Below are positions 1 to 7,693 of a stretch of 63,368 nucleotides of DNA, in pieces. Made by a program: the position numbers and the translations under genes. The notes under the pieces are model-generated. The model saw only the letters and a list, made by a program, of their open reading frames with translations, made no database searches and was not told where the DNA came from. Each line of letters starts with the position of its first letter. Position 1 is the stretch's first letter. Source of the DNA: Planctomycetota bacterium (GTDB lineage Bacteria; Planctomycetota; UBA1135; GCA-002686595); contig NZBA01000086.1 of the NCBI GenBank assembly GCA_002686265.1, positions 1 to 63,368 on the forward strand, in the 5' to 3' direction.

Positions 1-912
1 CTCTCGCCCACGCCGCCCGCGACGATCGAGATCGGGCTGGGGGGTCGGCTGGCCGACTGGGCGGTTCTGTGCAAGCTCCGACTGGCGAGCCTGGTGACCT
101 TCGCGGCCTTTGTCGGCGCCCTGCTGGCAAGCGGGCCGGCGGGCGACCTGTTGCGTGCCGCAGAGGCGGCATTCTGGATCACTTGCTCGGCGGCCGCCGG
201 CGGTGTGCTCAACCAGGTGCTCGAGCGCGAGGCCGACGGTCTCATGGAGCGCACGCGCAACCGTCCCCTGCCCACCGGGCGGATCGCCGTGCGGGACGCG
301 ATTATCGTCGCCCTGGCGCTGACCGGCGCCGCGGTGGCGGGCTTGGCTCTGCGCTTCAACCTGTATTCGGCCTTGCTGGCCCTGGGAACACTGTTCGGCT
401 ACGTCGCGATCTACACGCCTCTCAAGCGCTTCAGCACGCTCAACACCCTTGTCGGATCCCTGCCGGGAGCGGCGCCACCGCTGATCGGCTACGTCGCCCT
501 GGCGGGAGGTGTGGACGGCTGGGCCTGGGCGTTGTTCGCGATCATCCTGGCCTGGCAGTTCCCGCACTTCATGGCCATCGCCTGGATCCACCGCGAGGAC
601 TACCGGCGCGCCGGGATGCGCATGCTGCCGACCATCGAAGACGGCGAATCCGCGGCCGGCCGGCAGGCGCTGGCCTACTCACTGGTCCTGCTGCCCGTCG
701 CGATGCTGCCCAGCCTGTGGGGCATCGCCGGGAACCTCTACACGTGCGGCGCGCCGGTCCTAGGGCTGGGCTACTGCCTGGCTTCCCTCGCTTTCGCCAT
801 GCGCCAGACCTCCGGCACGGCGCGTGCTCTGTTGTGGGCTTCCCTCACCTACCTGCCCCTGCTGTTCTCCCTCATCCTCTTCGATCAGGCCCTGCTCCGC
901 CCTGTCGCCTGA
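1..912 (+). CDS. ctaB: Protoheme IX farnesyltransferase (heme O synthase), 5' end cut by window
   Basis: Integral membrane prenyltransferase of the UbiA family that adds farnesyl to heme b, giving heme O for heme-copper oxidases. The frame is open to base 1 and the text before the first ATG/GTG (KLRLASLVTFAAFVGALL) already matches the family's first membrane segment, so the true start lies at or upstream of the window edge. The first Asp-rich loop reads NQVLEREADGLMERTRNRPL; the second conserved stretch is YTPLKRFSTLNTLVGSLPGA, followed by WQFPHFMAIAWIHREDY. About 303 residues are visible against a usual 280-310. It leads an oxidase cluster with subunits III and IV 32 and 676 bases downstream. 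Confidence 0.95.
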   Translation, partial: LSPTPPATIEIGLGGRLADWAVLCKLRLASLVTFAAFVGALLASGPAGDLLRAAEAAFWITCSAAAGGVLNQVLEREADGLMERTRNRPLPTGRIAVRDAIIVALALTGAAVAGLALRFNLYSALLALGTLFGYVAIYTPLKRFSTLNTLVGSLPGAAPPLIGYVALAGGVDGWAWALFAIILAWQFPHFMAIAWIHREDYRRAGMRMLPTIEDGESAAGRQALAYSLVLLPVAMLPSLWGIAGNLYTCGAPVLGLGYCLASLAFAMRQTSGTARALLWASLTYLPLLFSLILFDQALLRPVA

Positions 913-944
913 ACGAGCCGACCGACGCCCATCACCCTCTCCCG

Positions 945-1574
945 GTGACATCCAACCTCCAAGCCTACGACCCCCGTGTCGATACGCCGGTGCCCCACCA
1001 CCCGGTGTACGACTACGACAGCGGCCCTCCCGTCGATCGGGGGAAGTTCGCGATCTGGCTCTTCCTCGCCACCGAGGTGATGTTCTTCACCGGCCTGATC
1101 GGGAGCTACCTGGTGCTTCGCATGGGGACGGCAGCTTGGCCCGATCCGGGCGAACGCCTCGCCGTGGACATCACCGCCGTCAACACCTTCATCCTGATCT
1201 GCAGCTCCTGGGCGATGGTCATGGCGTTGCACGCGATTCAGCACGGTAACCAGGCGGGGCTCGTCAAGTGGCTTGGCGCGACCATTCTGATCGGTGCGGC
1301 CTTCGTGAGCGTTCAGGCCTACGAGTACGGCGTGCTGCTCGAGAATCACATGCTGCCCAACGTCGACATTTTCTGGTCGACGTTCTACGCGATGACGGGC
1401 TTCCACGGCCTGCACGTGATCGTGGGTGTCCTGTGGCTGGTGTGCCTGTGGATCGGGGCGGTGCGCGGGAAGTTCACCCAGAAGGATCACCTGCGGATTG
1501 AGCTCGGCGGCCTCTACTGGCACTTCGTGGACCTGGTCTGGGTCCTTCTTTTCACCATCGTCTACTTGATGTAG
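945..1574 (+). CDS. ctaE: Cytochrome c oxidase subunit III
   Basis: Heme-copper oxidase subunit III (209 aa), a multi-pass inner-membrane protein. The GTG at 945 is chosen because family similarity begins just after it (GKFAIWLFLATEVMFFTGL), while the longer in-frame reading starting at 69 overlaps ctaB. Recognisable parts are the first helix with the conserved Glu (ATEVMFF), the central segment FYAMTGFHGLHVIVGV and the C-terminal LYWHFVDLVWVLLFTIVYL. No strong ribosome binding site precedes the GTG. Subunits I and II are not in the window and presumably lie upstream of ctaB. Confidence 0.93.
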   Translation: MTSNLQAYDPRVDTPVPHHPVYDYDSGPPVDRGKFAIWLFLATEVMFFTGLIGSYLVLRMGTAAWPDPGERLAVDITAVNTFILICSSWAMVMALHAIQHGNQAGLVKWLGATILIGAAFVSVQAYEYGVLLENHMLPNVDIFWSTFYAMTGFHGLHVIVGVLWLVCLWIGAVRGKFTQKDHLRIELGGLYWHFVDLVWVLLFTIVYLM

Positions 1575-1588
1575 GAAGGGCTGAAGCC

Positions 1589-1987
1589 ATGGCAGGGAGA
1601 TACGAGTTCAGTCCCAACAGGGTGTTCGGCTGGCTACTGGCCCTGACCCTCCTGGAGGTCGTTTGGGCATTGGTGTGGCCCGAATCGTGGTCGACCACGC
1701 TGATGCGAACCGGGCTGGTGGTCTTCGCGCTCTGGAGGGGCTACCTGATCTTCACCTACTTCATGCACATGAAATGGGAGGGCTGGATCTGCAAGGGCAT
1801 GGTCGCCTTCACGGTGCCGCTCGTGGCGATCATCCTGCTCGCCAACATGCCCGACACGGCCTTCAACTCGACCCTGAAGCACCCGATCGGCTCCCAGTAC
1901 ATGGAGGCGACCGGCGAGGTGGTTGGGATCGAACAAGCAGCGACCGAGCGTCGCTATGGCGACAAACGCTTCATGAAGGAGCACTAG
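1589..1987 (+). CDS. Cytochrome c oxidase subunit IV family protein
   Basis: Small membrane protein (132 aa) of the prokaryotic cytochrome oxidase subunit IV family, usually next to subunit III. Three hydrophobic segments are visible (about residues 11-28, 36-52 and 68-85), with the short motif YFMHMKWEGW that marks this family. A good AGGAAGG ribosome binding site lies at 1573-1579, overlapping the stop of subunit III, so the two are probably translated from one message. The hydrophilic C-terminal tail of about 45 residues is longer than in many homologues. Confidence 0.85.
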   Translation: MAGRYEFSPNRVFGWLLALTLLEVVWALVWPESWSTTLMRTGLVVFALWRGYLIFTYFMHMKWEGWICKGMVAFTVPLVAIILLANMPDTAFNSTLKHPIGSQYMEATGEVVGIEQAATERRYGDKRFMKEH

Positions 1988-1992
1988 TCTCC

Positions 1993-3054
1993 GTGGTTCG
2001 AGCGCTCGCAATCCTCGCGCTCCTGGGGTGTGCGGTCGCCTGCGATTCGAGCCCTGGAAGCGGCGGATCGACGGGGTTCGTACGCAATCCCGCGGCCGAT
2101 TCGCCTCTGGAGTTCGGGCCCGCGGGGGAGTTCCGTCTCACCGAGCGCAGCGGGCGGGAGGTCACCCAAGAGGACTTGCTCGGGCGGCCCTGGCTGGCGG
2201 GCTGCATCTTCACCCGCTGCGGGACGATCTGTCCCGCCCTGACCACCCAGATGCGTTGGGCTCAGGAGCGGCTGAGGGACACCGATGCGCGCTTGGTCTC
2301 GATCAGTGTCGACCCGGAGCACGATACGCCGGAGATCCTAGGGGAGTACGCACGCGAGTTCGCGGGCGCGGACCCGGACCGCTGGTGGTTCTTGACCGGG
2401 GAGGAGGCGCGCATCCACGCCTGGATCCGCGACAGCTTCCATCTCGCGGTCGCCAAGGACCCGGCTGCGCCCCCGGCGATGCTCGTGGCCCACTCCTCCC
2501 TGCTCGTGGCCGTCGACGGCGAGGGGAGGATCCGCGGCTACTACGAGGGGACGACTCGCGAGGGAACGGCGCGAGCCGTGGCGCGCGTGCGCCACCTCGC
2601 CGGCGCCGCGGCGCACCGCGCGACCTTCCATCCCACGCTCAACGCGGCCCTGAACGGCCTGTCCGCCGTCTTGCTCCTGTGCGGCCTGCTCGCCATCCGC
2701 TGGGGCAGGCGCTGCTTGCACGCGGGCCTCATGCGCGCGGCCTTGGTGACCAGCATCGTGTTCCTCGTCAGCTACCTGCACTATCACTTCGTGGTCCTGC
2801 CCGACAGCGGCGGGCCGGTGCACTTCGTGGGAGAGGGGGCGGCGCGCGCCGCCTACTTGGTCTTGCTCGTCATCCACGTCATCGGTGCCCTCGTCAATCT
2901 GCCGATGGTGCTGCGCACCCTGTGGCTGGCCCGCGCCGAGCGCTGGGAGGAACACAAGCGTTTGGCGCGCCTCACGTTCCCGCTCTGGCTTGCGGTGAGC
3001 GTCACGGGCGTTGCCGTCTACTTCGCGCTCTACGGTCTGACCCCCCCGTCGTAG
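1993..3054 (+). CDS. SCO1/SenC copper chaperone fused to a DUF420 membrane domain
   Basis: Lipoprotein-like N terminus (LALLGC at about residues 8-13), then a thioredoxin-fold SCO domain with the copper-binding CxxxC (TRCGTICP) and the distal His (AHSSLLVAVDGEGR), so the metal site is intact. From about residue 215 a DUF420 domain follows, with four hydrophobic segments and the typical HPTLNAALNGLSAVLLL and HYHFVVLPD stretches. SCO proteins deliver copper to the CuA site of oxidase subunit II; DUF420 proteins accompany oxidases and their role is unclear. Both domains in one chain (353 aa) suggests they work together. The GTG at 1993 lies six bases after the subunit IV stop. Confidence 0.88.
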   Translation: MVRALAILALLGCAVACDSSPGSGGSTGFVRNPAADSPLEFGPAGEFRLTERSGREVTQEDLLGRPWLAGCIFTRCGTICPALTTQMRWAQERLRDTDARLVSISVDPEHDTPEILGEYAREFAGADPDRWWFLTGEEARIHAWIRDSFHLAVAKDPAAPPAMLVAHSSLLVAVDGEGRIRGYYEGTTREGTARAVARVRHLAGAAAHRATFHPTLNAALNGLSAVLLLCGLLAIRWGRRCLHAGLMRAALVTSIVFLVSYLHYHFVVLPDSGGPVHFVGEGAARAAYLVLLVIHVIGALVNLPMVLRTLWLARAERWEEHKRLARLTFPLWLAVSVTGVAVYFALYGLTPPS

Positions 3055-3057
3055 ACT
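3052..3057 (+). promoter_or_regulatory. Possible -10 element (TAGACT) before the small UGA-containing gene
   Basis: TAGACT lies inside the last codons of the SCO-DUF420 gene. With the -10 to start-site spacing seen at rnpB, transcription would begin near 3064, three bases before the ATG at 3067. This would let the small gene be expressed on its own. No clear -35 is seen. Confidence 0.3.
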
Positions 3058-3066
3058 GGACCCGCC

Positions 3067-3327
3067 ATGGCCTCGCGCTCGCTCCTTCTTCCCACCTTGC
3101 GCTGCCTAGCCGTAGTGGCCGCGCTCGGCGTCATCGCTCCCTCCGGGAGCACGTGAGAGAGCTGCCGGGAGGCGGTCGCTTCCCAGAACAGCGGATTCTC
3201 CGACGGGCTGAACTACTCCATCATGTTGATCCTGACGGTGGTGGCCCTGATCCCCGCCGCCTTCGCCCTGGTGATCTTGAACAGCTACCGCGTCGCCCGC
3301 TTGCGCGCGGCCGAGAGGGAGGGCTGA
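3067..3327 (+). CDS. Candidate selenoprotein: small exported membrane protein with UxxC motif (TGA at codon 30)
   Basis: Read through the TGA at 3154-3156, this gives 86 residues: a signal peptide ([20 protein letters not shown], then GVIAPSGST), then U30-E-S-C33-R-E-A-V, a short hydrophilic stretch, one membrane helix ([20 protein letters not shown]) and a basic tail. Small oxidase-cluster proteins known from memory have signal peptide, CPxC(K/R)(E/D) and one helix in this order, so the TGA sits exactly where the first Cys of CxxC is expected. The frame stays open and protein-like on both sides, and a SECIS-like hairpin follows. It would place a selenol/thiol pair outside the membrane beside a SCO protein. 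A TGC/TGT-to-TGA mutation or sequencing error is the alternative. Confidence 0.62.
3162..3191 (+). promoter_or_regulatory. SECIS-like hairpin after TGA 3154-3156
   Basis: The upper stem is 3167-3173 (GGGAGGC) with 3178-3184 (GCTTCCC): seven pairs with one G-U, closed by the four-base loop GGTC. A lower stem CTG/CAG (3162-3164 with 3189-3191) is separated by an internal loop. The apical loop begins 18 bases after the TGA and has G in its first two positions, as in the published bacterial SECIS consensus; the E. coli fdhF loop also contains GGUC. Confidence 0.5.
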
Positions 3328-3328
3328 A

Positions 3329-3865
3329 GTGCCTTCGTCGTGCTCCCCGGCCGTCCGCTCGATGTGGGTGGAGACGTCGCTGCTCTCGACGCTCGTGGCG
3401 GTGAGCGCGCGCGGCGTGTGCTTCGTCTCTCTGACTCCAGCCCGCGCCGAAGCGGACCTCGCCGAGTGGGTCGAACGCCGGCGACCGCGAGGGGAGGCGG
3501 ACGGGGCCCTGCTCCGGCGTACCGCCGAACGCCTGCGCGAGGTCGCCGACGGTTCTCGACAGGTCTTCGAGCTACCCCTCGACTTGCGCGGGACCGAGTT
3601 CCAGCGCTCGGTGTGGGCGGAGCTCCTGCGGATTCCCTTTGGGGAGACCCGCACCTACGGCGATCTCGCCCGGCGCCTGGGGAAGCCCGGGGCGAGTAGG
3701 GCCGTGGGGGGGGCGAATGGTGCCAACCCTGTGCCGTGGATCGTTCCCTGCCACCGTGTCGTGGCGATCGACAGCCTCGGAGGGTTCACGAGCGGGCTCG
3801 AGAACAAGGTGCGCCTGCTGGCTCACGAGGGCGTCGCTGGGGTCCTGGCCTGCCGGCGTTCCTGA
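3329..3865 (+). CDS. ogt: Methylated-DNA--protein-cysteine methyltransferase
   Basis: Suicide DNA-repair enzyme that moves the O6-alkyl group from guanine to its own cysteine. The C-terminal domain is complete: a helix-turn-helix region ([19 protein letters not shown]), the Asn of the hinge (GGANGANP) and the active-site loop IVPCHRVV with acceptor Cys near residue 140, then [18 protein letters not shown]. Length is 178 aa from the GTG at 3329, one base after the stop of the small UGA-containing gene; an ATG at 3362 is an equally possible start. The spacing suggests cotranscription with the oxidase cluster, but the functions are unrelated. Confidence 0.92.
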   Translation: MPSSCSPAVRSMWVETSLLSTLVAVSARGVCFVSLTPARAEADLAEWVERRRPRGEADGALLRRTAERLREVADGSRQVFELPLDLRGTEFQRSVWAELLRIPFGETRTYGDLARRLGKPGASRAVGGANGANPVPWIVPCHRVVAIDSLGGFTSGLENKVRLLAHEGVAGVLACRRS

Positions 3866-4060
3866 CGGGGGTGCACACCCAACGGTCTGGCGGCCTGGCG
3901 CCCGTGGGCCCCAGGCGCCAACCGGGGTCTCGTTGGCGCGGGGGCGCTCGGAAGAGTCATCGCACCCCCGCCGACGTTCTCGGGAACCCGTCGGGAGCCT
4001 CGTCGCCGAGCAGGGACGCTTCCCGCGGTCACCGGTCGCGCCTGGGCCGGTCCCAGGGGT

Positions 4061-5029
4061 GTGGAACCGCCTCCGGCGAGATGGGAAGGCCCCGCGCGGC
4101 TGCTGGCCTTCGGTGCGGGTGCCGCCGGGGCCGCGGTGCTCTGGCTGGCGGGCGCGGTCTCAGGGCGGGAGAGCCCCGCGCCGGGACCCCCTCGCATCTG
4201 GGTCGCGGACCGGGCTGAGCGGCACCTCGTGGGCCTGGACCGCGACCTGTTCGTCTCACGGATCGCCTACCTCTCCAGGCCCGTCGCGCTCGCCGCCGGC
4301 GAGGACGGCGAGCTGTGGTGTGTCGTGGCGCGCGGGGACGGCCCTGACGGTCCCCACGCAATACTGTCGGCCCGCACGGGCGTCGAGGTCCCTCTCGGCG
4401 GCCGGCCTCTCGGACTGGCGGCCGGGAACCGGCAGGCGCTCGTCCTGCTCGAGGGTGCACGGGAAGCGGAGGTCTGGCGTGTCGGGGCTCGCGGCGCGGC
4501 TCACCTCGTGGCGCGCGTGTCCGCGGGGACCTGCATCGCGGTCCGCGGGGATCAGATTCTGGTGGGGGATGCGCGCGGCGGCGTCAACCTGCTCGATCGT
4601 CGCGGCGCCCGCAGGGTGCACCTGGGAGGCGAGGTCTTGGCCGTGGCCGCGGGAACCGGCTCTTCCTGGTGGGCCCTGATCGCCAGCCCGCGAGTGCGGC
4701 TCGTGTCCCTCTCGGCGGACCTCGTCAAGCAACGCGTATCCCACACGGACCTGGAGAACGCGACCCTGGCGGTCGTCGGGAGTTCCGGATCCGCGTGGTT
4801 GGTCGCGGGCCGCGAGCGGCGAGCCCTGAGGATCGGCCCGGACGGGCGCGTCGAGAGATCCCTCTCGGACCTGCCGCTGGCCGGTCTGATCGCCGGAGCG
4901 GCGACGGAGGACGGCGGCCTGCTCCTGCTCGCTCCCGGTGCAGTCCTGCGCGTCGACTCCGCCGGCCGCGTCGACCGCGGCCAGGGCGGGTTCGGCTTCC
5001 TGGTTGACATGGCGCTGGCAGCCCGCTGA
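4061..5029 (+). CDS. Membrane-anchored or secreted beta-propeller-like hypothetical protein
   Basis: 322 aa with one N-terminal hydrophobic segment (about residues 11-34, RLLAFGAGAAGAAVLWLAGA) that anchors or exports it. The rest is a run of roughly 45-residue units rich in short beta-strands with Gly-Asp turns, such as IWVADRAERHLVGLD, LVGDARGGVNLLD and LRIGPDGRVERSL, resembling SMP-30/NHL or PQQ-type propeller blades. No catalytic residues are evident. I cannot assign a function. A GTG at 4061 with AGGGG just before it is the start used; the 195 bases between ogt and this gene hold no ORF I trust. Confidence 0.6.
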   Translation: MEPPPARWEGPARLLAFGAGAAGAAVLWLAGAVSGRESPAPGPPRIWVADRAERHLVGLDRDLFVSRIAYLSRPVALAAGEDGELWCVVARGDGPDGPHAILSARTGVEVPLGGRPLGLAAGNRQALVLLEGAREAEVWRVGARGAAHLVARVSAGTCIAVRGDQILVGDARGGVNLLDRRGARRVHLGGEVLAVAAGTGSSWWALIASPRVRLVSLSADLVKQRVSHTDLENATLAVVGSSGSAWLVAGRERRALRIGPDGRVERSLSDLPLAGLIAGAATEDGGLLLLAPGAVLRVDSAGRVDRGQGGFGFLVDMALAAR

Positions 5030-5198
5030 AGCGCGCCGATGGGCAGCCCGCAGTCCAAGCCCCTCCCATGTCCGAGAACCAAGTGCCGGGCAACGCAGTC
5101 CCCTGGAATCAAGACTCCGGGACCCGACCATTGGGAATCCGATCCGCGGAAGCGCCGAATCCGGGAGTCCCGCGTCTGAACTCGGCTCTCCGAGAGAA

Positions 5199-5501
5199 TC
5201 AGCCGTCGACGTCGACCCGCGTGGTGCTGCGGGGTGCGGGTCTCTCCCGTCCACCTTCGTCCGCCGCCCGCCGCAGGCCGGCCAGGAACGCGGTGACCAT
5301 GTTGGCTAGGTCCGCACGCCCGTGGTCGAGCGAGAGCTGAGCGAAGCTCCTCAGGGAGCGTTCGATGCCGCCGAGTCTCTTCAAGACGGGTGAGTCCTTG
5401 CGCTTCTTGGTTTCCAGCCGTTCCTGGACCTTGCGGATCTTGCCCTGCAGGTCCTCGATCAGCTGCTCGTCCGAGCGCCGGTTGTACTTCCTCTTGGCCA
5501 T
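5199..5501 (-). CDS. Small basic coiled-coil protein, function unknown
   Basis: 100 aa, starting MAKRKYNRRSDEQLIEDL and continuing as an amphipathic, strongly charged helix (about residues 10-45), then KRLGGIERSLRSFAQLSL and a second helix DLANMVTAFLAGLRR; the C-terminal 20 residues look disordered. I recognise this pattern as a small hypothetical family frequent in Planctomycetota, often with the same AKRKY start; no function is known to me. It is transcribed towards the propeller-like gene and stands alone. The basic start suggests nucleic-acid binding, which is inference. Confidence 0.75.
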   Translation of the reverse strand: MAKRKYNRRSDEQLIEDLQGKIRKVQERLETKKRKDSPVLKRLGGIERSLRSFAQLSLDHGRADLANMVTAFLAGLRRAADEGGRERPAPRSTTRVDVDG

Positions 5502-6043
5502 GAATCCTGAATGATGGAATCTACGCGAAGGGCTGGATCATCTTTCGGGGGGCGGCTTCATGAAGACCCATCTTCACCAGAGAACTCATCTTCACCAGCG
5601 GGGCCCACCCGATTCCGGCTCCGAGTATAGCCGAGAGATTCGAGATGTGGGCCTCCGATTTGCGTCGTTCGGGAGGCTACCCCTCGCTTTCGACTCCTGC
5701 ATTCAGCCTAGCAGCCCGATAGTAAACGGCCTACTGCGACTTCGCCCTCTCCGCCGCTGCGGCGTCGGGCTCGCCGATCCGTGCTCGACGGCCCTACAGG
5801 GCCGCCTGCGCCGTCCCGACTTCGCCCTCCTTTAGAGCGACGAAGATGGCTTCGTCTCGCTACGGCCCTTTCTCGTCGGGCTGCCGGGTCCGCTTGAATC
5901 TCCGCATTCCACCGCGTGCCTTGTTCCGGGGTTCAGATCATCGGCGGCGGCCGGGAGGGGCGCCTGGAGGGGGCTGGCCCCTCATCCGGCGGCTTGGGGT
6001 GCCCCGGGCGCCGTCAGAGGTGGGCCTTGGCGGGCACACCTGA
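5502..6043. other. 540-base intergenic region with dispersed repeat and short direct repeat
   Basis: No gene is supported here. The stretch holds two copies of CATCTTCACCAG (about 5569 and 5587), a relatively TA-rich patch near 5715, two occurrences of CGACTTCGCCCTC (about 5747 and 5817), and repeat copy A (5816-5881). The open frames 5560-5835 and 5846-6043 lack protein-like composition and I leave them out. Confidence 0.55.
5816..5881 (+). repeat. Dispersed intergenic repeat, copy A
   Basis: About 65 bases containing AGCGACGAAGATG and TCTCGCTACGGCCCT. Nearly the same sequence occurs inverted at 11785-11850. By hand alignment roughly four of five positions match, with the two quoted blocks identical. 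Both copies are intergenic. Confidence 0.75.
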
Positions 6044-6049
6044 TATGCT
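6044..6049 (+). promoter_or_regulatory. -10-like TATGCT upstream of hpt
   Basis: TGATATGCT fits an extended -10-type element. A start site near 6056 would leave a 46-base leader before the GTG at 6102, and it overlaps the alternative ATG at 6045, which argues against that ATG as the start of hpt. Confidence 0.4.
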
Positions 6050-6101
6050 CCGGGGTCCCCTTGCCTCCGAGTCGATCCTCAACCCACCGACAGAACAACA
6101 C

Positions 6102-6644
6102 GTGCACGAAGACATCGAGAGCGTCCTGTTCACGGAGCAGGAGATCGTCGCCGGTATCGACCGCGTCGCCGCCTCGGTCACCGAGGCCTACCGCGGCCGG
6201 GAGTTCACGGTGGTCTCCGTCCTCAAGGGCGCCTGCATCTTTGCCTCCGACCTCATCCGGCGCATCCCGATTCCCCTCGAACTGGCCTTCGTGTCGGCCT
6301 CGAGCTACGGAGACGGGACGAAGCCGGGGGAAGTGAAGCTCAACTTCCTGCCCACCGAGCAAGAGATCGCGGGACGCAACTTGCTCCTGGTGGACGACAT
6401 CCTCGACACGGGCAACACCCTCCACCGCTTGGGTGCGGCCCTCGCCGAGCGCGGCGCACGCGAGGTCCGCACCTGCGTCTTCCTCGACAAGCCCGCCCGC
6501 CGTCAGGTCGATTTCAACGCGGACTTCCGGTGCTTTGAGGTCGAGGACCTGTTCGTCGTCGGCTACGGGCTCGACTACGCCGGCCGCTACCGCAACCTCC
6601 CCTTCGTCGGGGCTCTCCACCAGGCCGTCCTGGCGACCTCCTGA
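6102..6644 (+). CDS. hpt: Hypoxanthine phosphoribosyltransferase
   Basis: Purine-salvage enzyme joining hypoxanthine (and guanine) to PRPP to make IMP/GMP. The PRPP-binding signature LLVDDILDTGNTL is at about residues 95-107, preceded by VVSVLKGACIFASDL and SSYGDG, and followed by the purine-contact region DFRCFEVEDLFVVGYGLDYAGRYRNLP. The GTG at 6102 gives 180 aa, the family's usual size, and the protein starts VHEDIESVLFTEQEI as homologues do; an ATG at 6045 would add 19 atypical residues. A type I phosphoribosyltransferase with all key residues present. Confidence 0.94.
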   Translation: MHEDIESVLFTEQEIVAGIDRVAASVTEAYRGREFTVVSVLKGACIFASDLIRRIPIPLELAFVSASSYGDGTKPGEVKLNFLPTEQEIAGRNLLLVDDILDTGNTLHRLGAALAERGAREVRTCVFLDKPARRQVDFNADFRCFEVEDLFVVGYGLDYAGRYRNLPFVGALHQAVLATS

Positions 6645-6673
6645 GGGCCCGGGGATCGAGCTCGGAGCTCGCG

Positions 6674-7693
6674 ATGAGCCAGCATGTCGTCGTGTCCCGC
6701 GAGCGCGGGGGCATCGAGCTCGACGAGCTCCTGTGTCTGTTGTTTCCGCTCCTCAACAAGGGTTTCTTGCGCGCTCAGGTCCGCGCGGGCCGCGTGCTCG
6801 TCGACGGCACCCCGGCTGCTCCCTCCCAGCGTCTACGGACCGATCAGGTCATCTCCCTGGACATCCCCGAGGAGGAAGCGCCCCTGCGACCGATGGGGTC
6901 GGGCGTCGCGCCGCGGGTGCTCTACGAGGACGCCGACGTGCTCGTGATCGACAAGCCCTCCGGGCTGGCGGTCGAGCCGGAGCGCTGGGAACGAGCGGGT
7001 GCCTGTCTCTCGGGCGATCTCCTGGATCTGGCCTGCGAGCGCTCGGACCTCACGCCCTCAGACCCGAGCGTTCCCACGGCGGGGCTGGGGTTCCGCCCGC
7101 GCCTCGTGCACCGCATCGACAAGGGGACGAGCGGCGTGGTCTTGGTGGCCAAGCACATCGAGAGCGAGCGGCGCTTGCGCGGCGCCTTCGAGGACGGACT
7201 GATCGAGAAGCGCTACCTGGCCCTCGTCGAGGGGGACTTCCCGCTCGCCCAGGGGGAGACCGACACCATCGACGCCGCGATTGCTCCCGACCGGCGCCGG
7301 TCCGGGCGCATGTGCATCGCAGCCGGGGGAAAGTCGTCTCGCACGCGCGTGAGCGTTGAGCGGCGCTTTCGCGGCTTCACCCTGATGGCCTGCGTGCCCC
7401 TCACCGGGCGCACGCACCAAATCCGCGTTCATCTCGCGGGTCGCGGATTCCCCCTGGCGGTCGACCCGCAGTACGGTCATCGTGACCGGCTCTTCCTTTC
7501 CGAGCTCAAGCGCGGCTACCGACCCAAGCGCGGCCGCCCGGAGACACCCTTGATCGACCGCCTGACCCTGCACGCCGCCCGGCTCCGCTTCCCCTCGGTC
7601 GAGAGCGACTCGCGGGAGGTCGAGGCGCCGCTTCCCAAGGACTGGCGGAGGCTGGAGAAGCAGTTGGCCAAGGTGCGGCCCCCAACGCGATGA
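6674..7693 (+). CDS. RluA-family pseudouridine synthase with S4 domain
   Basis: 339 aa. The N-terminal S4-like RNA-binding domain (about residues 15-65, LNKGFLRAQVRAGRVLVDG) precedes the catalytic domain. Catalytic motif: RLVHRIDKGTSGVVLVAK with Asp147; further family motifs are VIDKPSGLAVEP, EKRYLALVEG and TGRTHQIRVHL. It isomerises uridines in rRNA or tRNA, but the exact target cannot be told from sequence. It overlaps truD by four bases (ATGA), so two pseudouridine synthases are translationally coupled. Confidence 0.93.
   Translation: MSQHVVVSRERGGIELDELLCLLFPLLNKGFLRAQVRAGRVLVDGTPAAPSQRLRTDQVISLDIPEEEAPLRPMGSGVAPRVLYEDADVLVIDKPSGLAVEPERWERAGACLSGDLLDLACERSDLTPSDPSVPTAGLGFRPRLVHRIDKGTSGVVLVAKHIESERRLRGAFEDGLIEKRYLALVEGDFPLAQGETDTIDAAIAPDRRRSGRMCIAAGGKSSRTRVSVERRFRGFTLMACVPLTGRTHQIRVHLAGRGFPLAVDPQYGHRDRLFLSELKRGYRPKRGRPETPLIDRLTLHAARLRFPSVESDSREVEAPLPKDWRRLEKQLAKVRPPTR

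Noticed and set aside
69..944. Long + frame reading into subunit III from 69
   Set aside because: The part before 945 is Arg/Gly-rich and overlaps ctaB in another frame; subunit III similarity begins only after 945.
5569..5600. Short direct repeat CATCTTCACCAG as a CRISPR
   Set aside because: Only two copies about 18 bases apart.
6045..6101. ATG at 6045 as the hpt start
   Set aside because: It overlaps the -10-like TATGCT and adds 19 residues absent from the family; GTG 6102 gives the usual length.
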